From assembly GCA_035294305.1 (NCBI GenBank), contig DATGLD010000049.1, positions 124,001-188,000 of the forward strand: DNA of 64,000 nucleotides, written 5' to 3'. The translations under genes and the position numbers were made by a program. Each line of letters starts with the position of its first letter. Positions within the stretch are counted from its first letter, which is position 1. Below are positions 15,558-24,051 of the stretch, piece after piece. The stretch comes from DASRBN01 sp035294305 (lineage in GTDB: Bacteria; Chloroflexota; Ktedonobacteria; Ktedonobacterales; Ktedonobacteraceae). The notes under the pieces were generated by a model that had not been told where the DNA came from, made no database searches, and saw only the letters and a list, made by a program, of their open reading frames with translations.

Positions 15558-16880
15558 ATGCGGGTCGATGTCAATGGGATTACTACAATCGAAGATATAG
15601 CAGCGCGGGAAATTCTTGACTCGCGAGGAAATCCAACAATTGAGGTCGAAGTGTTACTGATGGGCGGCGAGAGAGGCCTGGCAGCGGTTCCTTCTGGCGC
15701 TTCGACGGGGATACATGAAGCCGTCGAGTTGCGCGATGGAGACAGGAGTCGCTACGGTGGCAAGGGGGTGCTGAAAGCAGTTCACAATGTCAATGAAACT
15801 ATCCGCGAGGCGATTATTGGGCTGGACGCGATGGATCAGATATTGATTGACGAGCTGATGCTCGAGCTGGATGGGACTCCCAATAAGGGCGCACTGGGGG
15901 CCAATGCCATCCTTGGTGTTTCTCTGGCGGTGGCGAAGGCGACGGCAAATGCGCTGCAAGAGCCGCTGTATCGCTATCTGGGTGGTGTCGCGGCGCGCAC
16001 GCTGCCGGTACCGATGATGAATATTTTGAACGGCGGGAAGCATGCCGACAATTCGACGGACATGCAGGAGTATATGATTTTGCCAGTCGGTGCTCCAACA
16101 TTCCGCGAGGCGCTACGCATGGGCGCGGAAGTCTACCAGTCGTTGAAGAAGGTGCTGCATGGCAGAAAGTACAATACCAATGTAGGCGATGAAGGGGGCT
16201 TTGCGCCTTCCCTCGGCTCCAATCGCGAGGCGCTGGAGTTGATCGTCGAGGCTATCGAATCGGCAGGCTACAAACCGGGGGTAGACATTTGCCTGGGCTT
16301 GGACCCGGCGGCCAGTGAGTTCTACGACAATGGTAAATATGTGCTGGCGCGCGAAGGGCGGACGCTTAATTCCGCTGAGATGGTAGACCTTTATGAGCAA
16401 TGGATTGGCGAATACCCGATTATCACTATTGAAGACGGCCTGGCCCAGGATGACTGGAATGGGTGGTCGCTGCTGCGCCAGCGCCTGGGAAATCGCATTC
16501 AACTGGTGGGCGACGACCTGTTCGTGACGAATACGGCGCGTCTTAAACGCGGAATTGAGGAGCATGCGGCCAACTCGATTTTGATTAAACTCAACCAGAT
16601 CGGTACGCTGACCGAGACGCTCGCAGCCATCGAGATGGCGAAGCGCGCCTCTTTCACAGCGGTGGTTTCGCATCGTTCGGGAGAAACTGAGGATACAACC
16701 ATTGCCGACCTGGTGGTGGCAACGAATGCCGGGCAGATTAAAACGGGCGCGCCAGCCCGCAGCGAGCGAGTCGCGAAGTACAATCGCCTGCTGGTAATCG
16801 AGGATGAGCTTGGCGAGAAGACGGCCCGGTATGCGGGCTGGAGCGCGTTTTATAATGTGCGTGCACTATACACACGGTAG
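15558..16880 (+). CDS. eno: Enolase
   Basis: Enolase of 440 residues, which interconverts 2-phosphoglycerate and phosphoenolpyruvate in glycolysis. Family blocks in order: AREILDSRGNPTIEVEV, VPSGASTGIHEAVELRDGD, GANAILGVSLAVAKA, MMNILNGGKHADNSTDMQE (the family has NVINGG.HA), GDEGGFAPSL, the Mg ligands in CLGLDPAASEFYD, TIEDGLAQDDWNGW and GDDLFVTN, then LIKLNQIGTLTET with the catalytic Lys, and SHRSGETEDTTIADL. All active-site residues are present. The start is supported by GGGAGG upstream. About 10 extra residues precede the normal N-terminus. Confidence 0.97.
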   Translation: MRVDVNGITTIEDIAAREILDSRGNPTIEVEVLLMGGERGLAAVPSGASTGIHEAVELRDGDRSRYGGKGVLKAVHNVNETIREAIIGLDAMDQILIDELMLELDGTPNKGALGANAILGVSLAVAKATANALQEPLYRYLGGVAARTLPVPMMNILNGGKHADNSTDMQEYMILPVGAPTFREALRMGAEVYQSLKKVLHGRKYNTNVGDEGGFAPSLGSNREALELIVEAIESAGYKPGVDICLGLDPAASEFYDNGKYVLAREGRTLNSAEMVDLYEQWIGEYPIITIEDGLAQDDWNGWSLLRQRLGNRIQLVGDDLFVTNTARLKRGIEEHAANSILIKLNQIGTLTETLAAIEMAKRASFTAVVSHRSGETEDTTIADLVVATNAGQIKTGAPARSERVAKYNRLLVIEDELGEKTARYAGWSAFYNVRALYTR

Positions 16881-17002
16881 GCGCTGATTGATTGGACCCA
16901 CCTCCGATTTGTCGAGTCCAGAAATCTCCCGTAGAGGTCGGCTCACCTTACCTATCGCCGGTGATAGGTTTGCGCCAGCAAAACCGGTACGTATCCGGGA
17001 CG

Positions 17003-17076
17003 CATGTCATTTTGAGCGAAGCGAAGAATCTCCGGGGTCTTGCATACAAATTCTTCGCTTCGCTCAAAATGACATG
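17003..17076. repeat. 27-bp inverted repeat (CATTTTGAGCGAAGCGAAG type)
   Basis: Bases 17003-17029 and 17050-17076 are exact reverse complements with a 20-bp loop. The arm contains GTCATTTTGAGCGAAGCGAA. Read as protein it gives the FAQNDM-like residues often seen as spurious short proteins in bacterial genomes. A shorter relative is at 2560-2590. It lies in the 524-bp gap between eno and the S53 protease. Confidence 0.85.
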
Positions 17077-17137
17077 ACCAACCTGGGCGATGAACATTCC
17101 CTATCAGCCTCGCGCGATTGCTCTCACCCTCCCATGG

Positions 17138-17160
17138 GACGCGATAAATCTGGCCCCTAT
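17138..17160 (-). repeat. Family C half repeat
   Basis: GACGCGATAAATCTGGCCCCTAT closely matches GACGCGATCAATCGGCCCCTAC at 8358-8379, with few changes, and a partial copy at 58602-58620. It is non-coding here. Confidence 0.5.
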
Positions 17161-17264
17161 GCCCCCTCTCCGCAAACTCAGCCCCTGGCTACGTTTATTT
17201 CAGCAGGATTTCTCAGGTCATGCACCTGACAGGTAAAAGATATATAAAGTGTTTTTGTATGTGT

Positions 17265-17340
17265 CCGGCGAGCAAAATCTGGTAGAACCCTTATTTTCGC
17301 CAGGTACCGGTAGTGGAAGCGCTGCCGTGTAGCTCGCCGG
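17265..17340 (+). other. Possible folded leader of the S53 protease mRNA
   Basis: CCGGCGAGC (17265-17273) pairs exactly with GCTCGCCGG (17332-17340), closing a 58-nt interior 65 bp before the protease start. It could be an RNA element or chance. No known riboswitch core is recognised. Confidence 0.3.
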
Positions 17341-17404
17341 ATAGGCCAAAAGTCCTGTATATTGTGGGGGCGATCTTCCGATTGTCCTGCCATTGGAGAA
17401 TCGT

Positions 17405-19762
17405 ATGCAACGTCATCTTGTACGCAATCTGTTATTTCTTGCTAGCAGCGTCGTACTCATTTCCGCCAGTCTTCTCGCCATGCGCCTGGCGGCAGGCGCA
17501 GATCAGAATGGGCCATCACCTTTGTATGGGAATATCGCGCCGGTGATTGCGCAGGCCCAATTCTTACAGGCCAGCGATCCCAACCAGCAGTTGAATCTCT
17601 CTATCGGTCTGCAATTACGCAATGCATCAGACCTGGATACGCTTTTAAGCTCTATTTATGACCCCCAATCCTCTCAGTATCATCACTACCTGACGCCTGG
17701 CGAGTTCGAACAGTTATTTGCCCCAACATCAGGCCAGGTGCAGCAGGTGGTTGCCTATTTACAGAGCCAGGGTTTGACGGTGAATAGCGTTGCGCCCAAC
17801 AATTTACTCATCGATGCCACAGGCACGGTTAGCGCCGTGCAGCAAGCCTTCAATACGCAGATCAATAATTACCAGCTGGGCGGCCAGATTTTCTATGCCA
17901 ATGCGACTCCACCCAGCGTGCCCTCTTCGATTAGCCAGTACATCACCTCCATTGGCGGTCTTGACGATAGCGTGCAATACTCTCCGCTCTATTCACGCCT
18001 CACTACTCACAGTGCGCGTATCGGATACAGCCAGGCTCATACGGCTTTACTGGCCGGGCCGACAGGTGGTTATGGTCCACAGGACTTGTCCAACGCTTAT
18101 GATGCGGCGCCTTTGCAAAGCGCCGGAATGCTCGGCGATCATCAGACCATCGCGCTTTTCGAGCTCGATGGTTACCAGGCGAGCGACATTGTGCAGTATT
18201 TCCAGTACTATAATCTCGGCAGTCCGAATATCAGCAACGTGCTGGTTGATAATTTCAGCGGAAACGCGGGACAGGGGGCGATTGAGGTGGAACTGGACAT
18301 CGAGGTCGCGGCGGCTATGGCGCCGCATGCCAGCGAAATCGTCTACGAAGGCCCCAATACGACGCAGGGATTGAACGATACCTATAACCAGATTGTCCAC
18401 GACGACAAGGCACAGATTGTTAGCATCAGTTGGGGATTGTGTGAGTCCAGCACTGGTCCGGCAGAGTTGCAGACGCTGGACAACATGTTCAAGCAGGGAG
18501 CGGCAGAGGGCATGGCGTTCTTCGCTGCCTCCGGCGATTCGGGCGCCTATGATTGCGCCGATAATAATCTGGCGGTGGACTCGCCCGCCGATGATCCGTA
18601 TGTAACCGGCGTAGGGGGCACCACTTTGCAGCTCAATGCTGGCACCTATGGCGGCGAATCGGTGTGGTCAAACCCGAACGATACGCATCGCAGCCCGAAA
18701 GGCGCGGGCAGCGGAGGCGGCGTCAGCAATACCTTCTCGATGCCTTCCTGGCAAACAGGAGCCGGTGTCATCAGCAGTTACAGTAGCGGCGCGCCCTGTC
18801 ATGCTCCGAGCGGCCAGTATTGCCGCGAAGTGCCGGATATCACGGCGGATGGTGATCCGGCGACGGGCTATGCCATGTATTGTACAGTGGTGAACGCGGG
18901 TTGTCCTTCCAGTGGCTGGTTAACGGTTGGTGGCACGAGTGGTGCTGCTCCCTTATGGGCCGGCAGCGCCGCCTTAATCAACCAGTATTTGCAGGCGCAG
19001 GGCAAGCCGACCACCGGTAATGCCAACCCTACACTTTATACCCTGTTCAATGCGCAGCAGCAATTCCCAGCGTTCCATGATATTACCACCGGCAACAATC
19101 TCTATTATCCTGCCACGAGTGGCTACGACATGGGAAGCGGCATAGGATCACCCGATATCAACAATATTGCCCACGATCTGGCCTCGCTCAATGGCGGGGG
19201 CACGCCGACTCCAACGCCCTCGCCGACCAGTACCCCTTCGCCGTCTCCATCACCATCGCCTTCGCCGTCTCCGACGCCCCCGCCGCCGTTGATCCAGAAC
19301 GGCGGTTTCGAGAGTGGACTGTCTCCCTGGCAGCAATCATCCTCCGGCGGTTACCAGCTCGTCAGTAATTTTAATGCGCACACGGGACAGAACAGCGCTT
19401 ACCTCTGCGGCTATCCAGGTTGCGATGATCGTATCTGGCAGGTATTCACCGTACCGGCCAGCTATACAAAGATCACTATCACCTATTGGTGGTATTCGGA
19501 TACGAGTAAGACGGGCAATCAATGCTTTGATTACTTCTACAGCCAGTTGCACACCACAACCGGAGCCACAATTGCGAATATGCAGACGAGTTGCAATACG
19601 CAGGTCACAAACTACTGGGTCGCGAAGACCTACGATCTCTCATCGGCCCTCGCGGCATATAAGGGCAAGCAGTTGATGCTTTTCTTCCGCGGAACCAATA
19701 TGCAGGGCCAGTACCAGCCCACCGATTTCTTCGTGGATGATGTGGTTATTAGTGTGCAGTAA
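17405..19762 (+). CDS. Secreted S53 (sedolisin/kumamolisin) protease with C-terminal binding module
   Basis: A 785-residue secreted acid protease of family S53. The ATG at 17405 follows GGAGA; a TTG at 17393 in the same frame is less likely. A signal peptide covers about residues 1-30. The pro-kumamolisin activation domain (DPQSSQYHHYLTPGEFEQLF) follows. The catalytic residues are visible: E294 and D298 in IEVELDIE, D378 in ASGDSGAYD, and S512 in GGTSGAAPLW. The calcium site is near DMGSGIGSPD. After about residue 600 comes a Thr/Ser/Pro linker, then a module (NGGFESGLSPWQQ) like carbohydrate-binding jelly-roll domains. The protein is likely to degrade extracellular protein under acidic conditions, and would be processed by LepB. 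Confidence 0.92.
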   Translation: MQRHLVRNLLFLASSVVLISASLLAMRLAAGADQNGPSPLYGNIAPVIAQAQFLQASDPNQQLNLSIGLQLRNASDLDTLLSSIYDPQSSQYHHYLTPGEFEQLFAPTSGQVQQVVAYLQSQGLTVNSVAPNNLLIDATGTVSAVQQAFNTQINNYQLGGQIFYANATPPSVPSSISQYITSIGGLDDSVQYSPLYSRLTTHSARIGYSQAHTALLAGPTGGYGPQDLSNAYDAAPLQSAGMLGDHQTIALFELDGYQASDIVQYFQYYNLGSPNISNVLVDNFSGNAGQGAIEVELDIEVAAAMAPHASEIVYEGPNTTQGLNDTYNQIVHDDKAQIVSISWGLCESSTGPAELQTLDNMFKQGAAEGMAFFAASGDSGAYDCADNNLAVDSPADDPYVTGVGGTTLQLNAGTYGGESVWSNPNDTHRSPKGAGSGGGVSNTFSMPSWQTGAGVISSYSSGAPCHAPSGQYCREVPDITADGDPATGYAMYCTVVNAGCPSSGWLTVGGTSGAAPLWAGSAALINQYLQAQGKPTTGNANPTLYTLFNAQQQFPAFHDITTGNNLYYPATSGYDMGSGIGSPDINNIAHDLASLNGGGTPTPTPSPTSTPSPSPSPSPSPSPTPPPPLIQNGGFESGLSPWQQSSSGGYQLVSNFNAHTGQNSAYLCGYPGCDDRIWQVFTVPASYTKITITYWWYSDTSKTGNQCFDYFYSQLHTTTGATIANMQTSCNTQVTNYWVAKTYDLSSALAAYKGKQLMLFFRGTNMQGQYQPTDFFVDDVVISVQ

Positions 19763-20047
19763 TCACCCCCAGGGCGTAGATTCTTCTAGAAGAGCCTACG
19801 TCCTTATTGGCAGTCGTGATCGTGTATTAGGAGAGCTTGTTGGTCTATCATAGAGCAGGAGGCGGTCGCCGGCGTTGCCAGGTATTCCCATCATACACAT
19901 CGGCGGTGATCGGCCCCAGGGTAAGCGACCAGCCATCGCCGGCATCACCGGCAGGTGAGGTGTTGTTGTGCCGGTCGTTGGGATCCATGCTGCGCCGAGA
20001 GCTCCTGGGCTTGTGCTTCCAACTCCTTTGTCTTGTTACATCTCCAC
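19763..20047. other. Intergenic region with a possible gene fragment on the minus strand
   Basis: After the protease stop there is no complete gene. The minus strand 19848-20054 is open and encodes residues such as SPAGDAGDGWSLTLG, reminiscent of the DGWSL-type start of RHS/YD-repeat toxin proteins. It has no ribosome site and no repeats, so it is at most a relic. Confidence 0.3.
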
Positions 20048-20076
20048 TTCCCATAACGTCTAAGCAGGTATATAAT
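20048..20076 (+). promoter_or_regulatory. Promoter candidate for cvpA
   Basis: TTCCCA (20048-20053), 17 bp, then TATAAT (20071-20076). The -10 is perfect and the -35 matches four of six. It lies 50 bp upstream of the CvpA-family start. Confidence 0.5.
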
Positions 20077-20126
20077 AGACTCAGCTTTTGGGTCGTATTC
20101 CATCTTTATCGAGAGGAATCAAAACG

Positions 20127-20639
20127 ATGTTTGATCTGGTCGATATACTTTTTATCATCACAATTGTCCTGCTCGTCTTTAATGGTTTTCGCAATGGCGC
20201 CGTCTTCAGCCTCTTCAACCTGCTCAGCCTTCCGGCAGGCTTTCTCATCGCTAAGGTGTATGGGCCTCAATTCATGGCGTTTCTCGCCACGAACAACATC
20301 TCTATTACGCCGCTCATTGCCTATATCCTGCTCTTCTTCGCAACGGTTCTGGTCATCCACATTATCGGCACCGTCATCAACGGCGTGATAAATAAGACGC
20401 CTCTGATTGGCTTTGGCAATAGATTGCTGGGGGCGGTGATTGGTTTTGTCGAGGCGTGGCTGATCTGGGTCATCTTGCTGGTCGTCCTGCAAAATTTTCT
20501 CCAGAATGTTCACCAGGTACCTGGTGTCAGCGCCTCGCAATTTCAGAGTTGGCAGCAGTTTTATAACACCGCCGTAACTAATAGCCTGTTCGCGAAAGTC
20601 AATAGCTTCTTTGTGAAAACCATCCCGGTTCACGTTTGA
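20127..20639 (+). CDS. CvpA-family membrane protein
   Basis: A 170-residue membrane protein of the CvpA family, known from colicin V production and stress phenotypes in proteobacteria; the molecular role is unclear. Four membrane segments are visible: residues about 4-22, 26-48, 61-84 and 100-125. The family pattern of an N-terminal MFDLVDILF start, the FRNGAVFSLFNLLS motif, and GFGNRLLGAVIGFVEAWLI is present. The start at 20127 has GAGAGGA upstream; a longer frame begins at 20088 but has no ribosome site. It stands on its own promoter (20048-20076). HflX begins 82 bp downstream. Confidence 0.82.
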   Translation: MFDLVDILFIITIVLLVFNGFRNGAVFSLFNLLSLPAGFLIAKVYGPQFMAFLATNNISITPLIAYILLFFATVLVIHIIGTVINGVINKTPLIGFGNRLLGAVIGFVEAWLIWVILLVVLQNFLQNVHQVPGVSASQFQSWQQFYNTAVTNSLFAKVNSFFVKTIPVHV

Positions 20640-20657
20640 ACCTTGCCTTGGCTTGGC

Positions 20658-20685
20658 TTGCCTTCTTCTGTATGGATGATACAAT
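20658..20685 (+). promoter_or_regulatory. hflX: Promoter candidate for hflX
   Basis: TTGCCT (20658-20663), 16 bp, then TACAAT (20680-20685). It lies 36 bp before the putative GTG start of hflX. Confidence 0.4.
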
Positions 20686-20721
20686 ACTGTTAGAGATACA
20701 TTATGTAGTACATGTAATAGA

Positions 20722-22062
20722 GTGGAGGTAACTACGGCAAAACAGGGCCGGTTTATCGAAGCAGGCGCGCAAAGGCCTGAGCAGGCCTTTCTGGTCGCCG
20801 TCGAACACGATGAAAGTGAGAGTCTTTGGAGTGTGGAAGACTCGTTGAGTGAACTGGGGGCATTGGCACGCACGGCCGGTGCCAGGGTAGTGGGGTCCAT
20901 GATCCAGCGCCTGCGCCATCCCGACGTAGCCACCTATATTGGCAAGGGGCGTGCGCAGGAATTGAGCGATACCGAGAAACTCCTTGGTTTTGATCTCGTC
21001 ATCTTCGACGATGAACTCTCCCCATCTCAACAGCGCAACCTGGAGCGGTTGCTCAAAGCGCGGGTCATTGATCGCACCGCGCTCATTCTTGACATCTTTG
21101 CCCAGCACGCTCGCACGCGTGAGGGCCGCCTGCAGGTCGAACTGGCGCAGTTGGAGTATCGCCTGCCACGCCTGTCAGGGCGTGGAGACGAATACTCGCG
21201 CCAGGCAGGTGGTTCGCGCAGCGCGGGAGCGACGGGCGCCGGTGGCGCCATTGGTGTGCGTGGCCCTGGTGAAACAAAACTGGAAATTGATCGCCGACGC
21301 ATTCGCAGCCGCATAGCCGAACTGCACGATGAAATCGAGGGCGTGCGCGAGCAGCGTATGCTCCATCGCAGGCAGCGCGCCTCGCAAGCCATCCCCGTTG
21401 TAGCCGTGGTGGGCTATACCAACGCTGGCAAGTCCACCCTCTTCAATGCTCTGACCGAGGCCGAGGTGGTCGCCGAGAATAAGCTCTTCGCCACGCTCGA
21501 TCCCACCACGCGTCATATCGTGCTGCCCGGCAACCAGGAAGCCTTGCTCACCGATACCGTCGGCTTCATTCAAAAATTGCCCACTAAACTGATTGCCGCT
21601 TTCCACGCCACGCTTGAAGAGGTCATCGATGCCGACCTCCTGCTCGAAGTCGTTGATATCAGCCATGAAAACGCCATCGAACAGAGCGAGACCGTCAATG
21701 AAGTCCTGGCCGATCTCGATGCAGCAGGAAAACCCCGCGTCACCGCCCTGAATAAGATCGACCTGCTTGACGATCCCTCCGAGGTCGATACATCGCTCTA
21801 TCCGAACGCTGTTCCCGTGTCGGCTCTGAAAGAGATCGGATTGGATGCCTTACGCGAAAAGATTGCCGAGGTCCTGGCCGCCTCCATGGAATCCGTGCAA
21901 CTGGTTATTCCTTATAATAAAAGTGAGCTGGTTGAACTCTTCCATCGCCGCGGGCACGTGGATCAAGAGCAACATACCTCCGAGGGAACGCTGCTGGTGG
22001 GGCGTATACCCCTTTCATTAAAGGGGTATTACATACCATATCTAGTGACACCTCAAACATAG
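20722..22062 (+). CDS. hflX: GTPase HflX
   Basis: HflX, a GTPase that splits stalled or hibernating 70S ribosomes, notably after heat shock. Of 446 residues, the N-terminal half has the HflX-specific RPEQAFLVAVEHDE, ATYIGKGRAQEL and FDDELSPSQQRNLE. It continues with RTALILDIFAQHARTREGRLQVELAQ and the Gly-rich loop with GPGETKLEIDRRRIR. The G domain has G1 GYTNAGKSTLFN near residues 231-242, G3 DTVGFIQKLP and G4 NKID. The start is uncertain: the GTG at 20722 overlaps GGAGG at 20724-20729, which would serve a start just downstream where only ACG is in frame. A heat-stress role fits its presence in a genome segment that also holds groESL, though the two are far apart. Confidence 0.93.
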   Translation: MEVTTAKQGRFIEAGAQRPEQAFLVAVEHDESESLWSVEDSLSELGALARTAGARVVGSMIQRLRHPDVATYIGKGRAQELSDTEKLLGFDLVIFDDELSPSQQRNLERLLKARVIDRTALILDIFAQHARTREGRLQVELAQLEYRLPRLSGRGDEYSRQAGGSRSAGATGAGGAIGVRGPGETKLEIDRRRIRSRIAELHDEIEGVREQRMLHRRQRASQAIPVVAVVGYTNAGKSTLFNALTEAEVVAENKLFATLDPTTRHIVLPGNQEALLTDTVGFIQKLPTKLIAAFHATLEEVIDADLLLEVVDISHENAIEQSETVNEVLADLDAAGKPRVTALNKIDLLDDPSEVDTSLYPNAVPVSALKEIGLDALREKIAEVLAASMESVQLVIPYNKSELVELFHRRGHVDQEQHTSEGTLLVGRIPLSLKGYYIPYLVTPQT

Positions 22063-22145
22063 GGGCATGGGGGTGTTTGGCAAAATAATCCTGGAGGGCG
22101 CCCTCGGAAAATTCTCGTGGAGGTCGCTTTCTTCGAGTTAATTCG

Positions 22146-22865
22146 TCAAAGCCCTTTAGCGATCTCATTAAACGAACATAGCTCGATTCCTAACTCATCG
22201 AGGGCCGCCCATATCCTGGCATCGCGGAGTGTCTGCACTTCTATCGCGCGCTCCGCTCTATACATCGTATCCAGATCATCTCCATAGCCCGGGTGACAGC
22301 AAAGTTCTGTGATGCCGGGGGGCAGCGCTTCCAACGTTTTGATCAGTGCATCGACGCTGATAGTTTCAGTATATGGTTCGCCCTCCTCGGTCTGACCATA
22401 GAACTCTCCGCGATAGCCGATCTGTGGACTGAAGTGTCGCACGGGGATGGCTAATTTCTCCCCTATGCCGGTAACGATTGATTGCACAGGCTCCTCGCGA
22501 TGCACATGCTGGTGCGAGTCGAGATGGTCAGGCTCTCTGCCGACCAGGAAACGAAACGAGGCGAGTTGCCGCGCTATCTCGCCCTCTACCGCCCTGGCGT
22601 CATCCAATGGAACCTCCTCGTACAGGGTTACCCATTCACCATCCCGGTATGCCCATTCACCGAGGTCTATGTGCAGGCCGAGGCCCAATTTTGGCTGCCT
22701 GCGAGCGTAGGCAGCAGCCTCTTCTGCTCCTATGCGGTTGACCATCAGGCTGGAGCTCGTCACGATGCCATACTCGAAGGCCTCGATGATGCCACGGTTC
22801 ACGCCAGCGCTGAGCCCGAAATCATCGGCGTTGACAATCAGGTAACGCCTGGTTTTTCCTTCCAT
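22146..22865 (-). CDS. YdjC/ChbG-family carbohydrate deacetylase
   Basis: A 239-residue YdjC-fold protein. Relatives such as ChbG remove acetyl groups from N-acetylglucosamine in chitin oligosaccharides. Metal motifs are present: YLIVNADDFGLS at the N-terminus, GLHIDLGEW, and DSHQHVHREEP. A fourth motif ELCCHPGYGDD is near the C-terminus. It starts 3 bp after the glycosyltransferase at 22869, so the two are co-transcribed, at the end of a long minus-strand glycan cluster that reaches back to 30535. It probably trims acetyl groups from sugar precursors or product. The gap from the hflX stop holds no gene. Confidence 0.85.
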   Translation of the reverse strand: MEGKTRRYLIVNADDFGLSAGVNRGIIEAFEYGIVTSSSLMVNRIGAEEAAAYARRQPKLGLGLHIDLGEWAYRDGEWVTLYEEVPLDDARAVEGEIARQLASFRFLVGREPDHLDSHQHVHREEPVQSIVTGIGEKLAIPVRHFSPQIGYRGEFYGQTEEGEPYTETISVDALIKTLEALPPGITELCCHPGYGDDLDTMYRAERAIEVQTLRDARIWAALDELGIELCSFNEIAKGL

Positions 22866-22868
22866 AGA

Positions 22869-24041
22869 TTAAAGCCCCAGGTCATCTAGAAGTTTCGCTA
22901 GTACTGTTTCCGCTTTAAAATAATCCTCCGCAATCTCTCTTGCCGCCGTGCTGTGCCTTTCGTAGTCCGCGTTGATAGTCTCGAAAGCGGCCAGAATATC
23001 CTCCATCGTCTTGAACGCGAACAGGCCCTCTCCGGTAGGCAGCACCGTCCCGAAACCGGTATCCTGCGTGATTACCGGGCGACCGGATGCCAGGTAGCAG
23101 GCGCTGCGCTCGCTGAACCATCCGCTGCGCAGCCGCACATTCTGATCCTTGGCGACCGTGAATTCGCCGCGCGAGGCCTGTACGTACTCGCGATAGCGCC
23201 AGGGGTCCAACGAAAATGCCTGCGCATCGGCTAAGCGCCAGCCATGGGACTCCAGCATGTTAAGCGTCTCAGGCTCCAGGTAGGCCAGCCCCATTGCCAG
23301 CTCGATGGGTTGATCAACTCGCCGCGGCAAGTCAAGAATCTTCATAAACTCGTAGTGTTTGCTCCAATAATAGGTTTCGCCTTGATAGAGAATATCGTGT
23401 CCTTCCTGCTTCCAATTGCTCACCGTGGTAAACGCATCTCTTAAGGGCGGTCCTGCCTGCCAGAGATCGAGCAGCACCGGCTGGCGAGTCCTGGCGCGCA
23501 GTCCTGGCAAGGGCGGTATGGGACAATCCGGCCTGCCGATGTTCTCGCCATAGGTAATAATGTCGTCATGCTCCTGAATGAACAGGCGCGTATTCTTATC
23601 GCCGTTGGCATAGGCAAGCTCATCGAGAACGGGGTCGGTGCCATAGTATACGAGACGTCCTATTTTCAGTCCCTCTTCCTTCAATTTGGTTGCTCCGGCC
23701 ACGTTCAGAACCAGGTCGGCATGCGCAAGCAAATCCTCGGCCTTGCCCCGGCTCAAGCCAAACCACTCTTTATCCGTGTAACTGCGCCGGTAAGCCCAGC
23801 GATCTCCCAGTCCAAAGCTTTGTGCGATCCGCGCCAGGTATGGCAAGGCATAGTCCGAATCCCCGACAATCTCCTGGCGTAGCGGGTCGTATGGCCAGGC
23901 CGAGGTCGTTTCGAAGTAGAAAACATCGTGTCCCAGCCGCTGCAGGCCGGCGGCAATCTGCAAATGCATCCAGGCCATTCCCGCATAAGGGTTGGATGCA
24001 AGCGTGCCAACGACGATAATACGCAGCCGTTTCATGTACAT
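22869..24041 (-). CDS. GT-B-type glycosyltransferase (paralogue of 29405-30535)
   Basis: A 390-residue protein resembling family-1/4 and CgeB-like glycosyltransferases. The N-terminus has the Rossmann-type RLRIIVVGTLASNPYAGMAWMH and a LQRLGHDVFYFE strand. A C-terminal nucleotide-sugar binding region contains the segments SRGEFTVAKD, ACYLASGRPVITQDTGFG and GEGLFAFKTMEDILAAFE. The gene at 29405 shares the same order (SRGEFSCAK, LCYLASGKPAIVQHTG, GLFRFRSIEEA), so the two are paralogues. The start is 10 bp from the stop of the upstream fusion gene. The sugar donor cannot be named. Confidence 0.78.
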   Translation of the reverse strand: MYMKRLRIIVVGTLASNPYAGMAWMHLQIAAGLQRLGHDVFYFETTSAWPYDPLRQEIVGDSDYALPYLARIAQSFGLGDRWAYRRSYTDKEWFGLSRGKAEDLLAHADLVLNVAGATKLKEEGLKIGRLVYYGTDPVLDELAYANGDKNTRLFIQEHDDIITYGENIGRPDCPIPPLPGLRARTRQPVLLDLWQAGPPLRDAFTTVSNWKQEGHDILYQGETYYWSKHYEFMKILDLPRRVDQPIELAMGLAYLEPETLNMLESHGWRLADAQAFSLDPWRYREYVQASRGEFTVAKDQNVRLRSGWFSERSACYLASGRPVITQDTGFGTVLPTGEGLFAFKTMEDILAAFETINADYERHSTAAREIAEDYFKAETVLAKLLDDLGL

Positions 24042-24051
24042 CGACTCCTAT

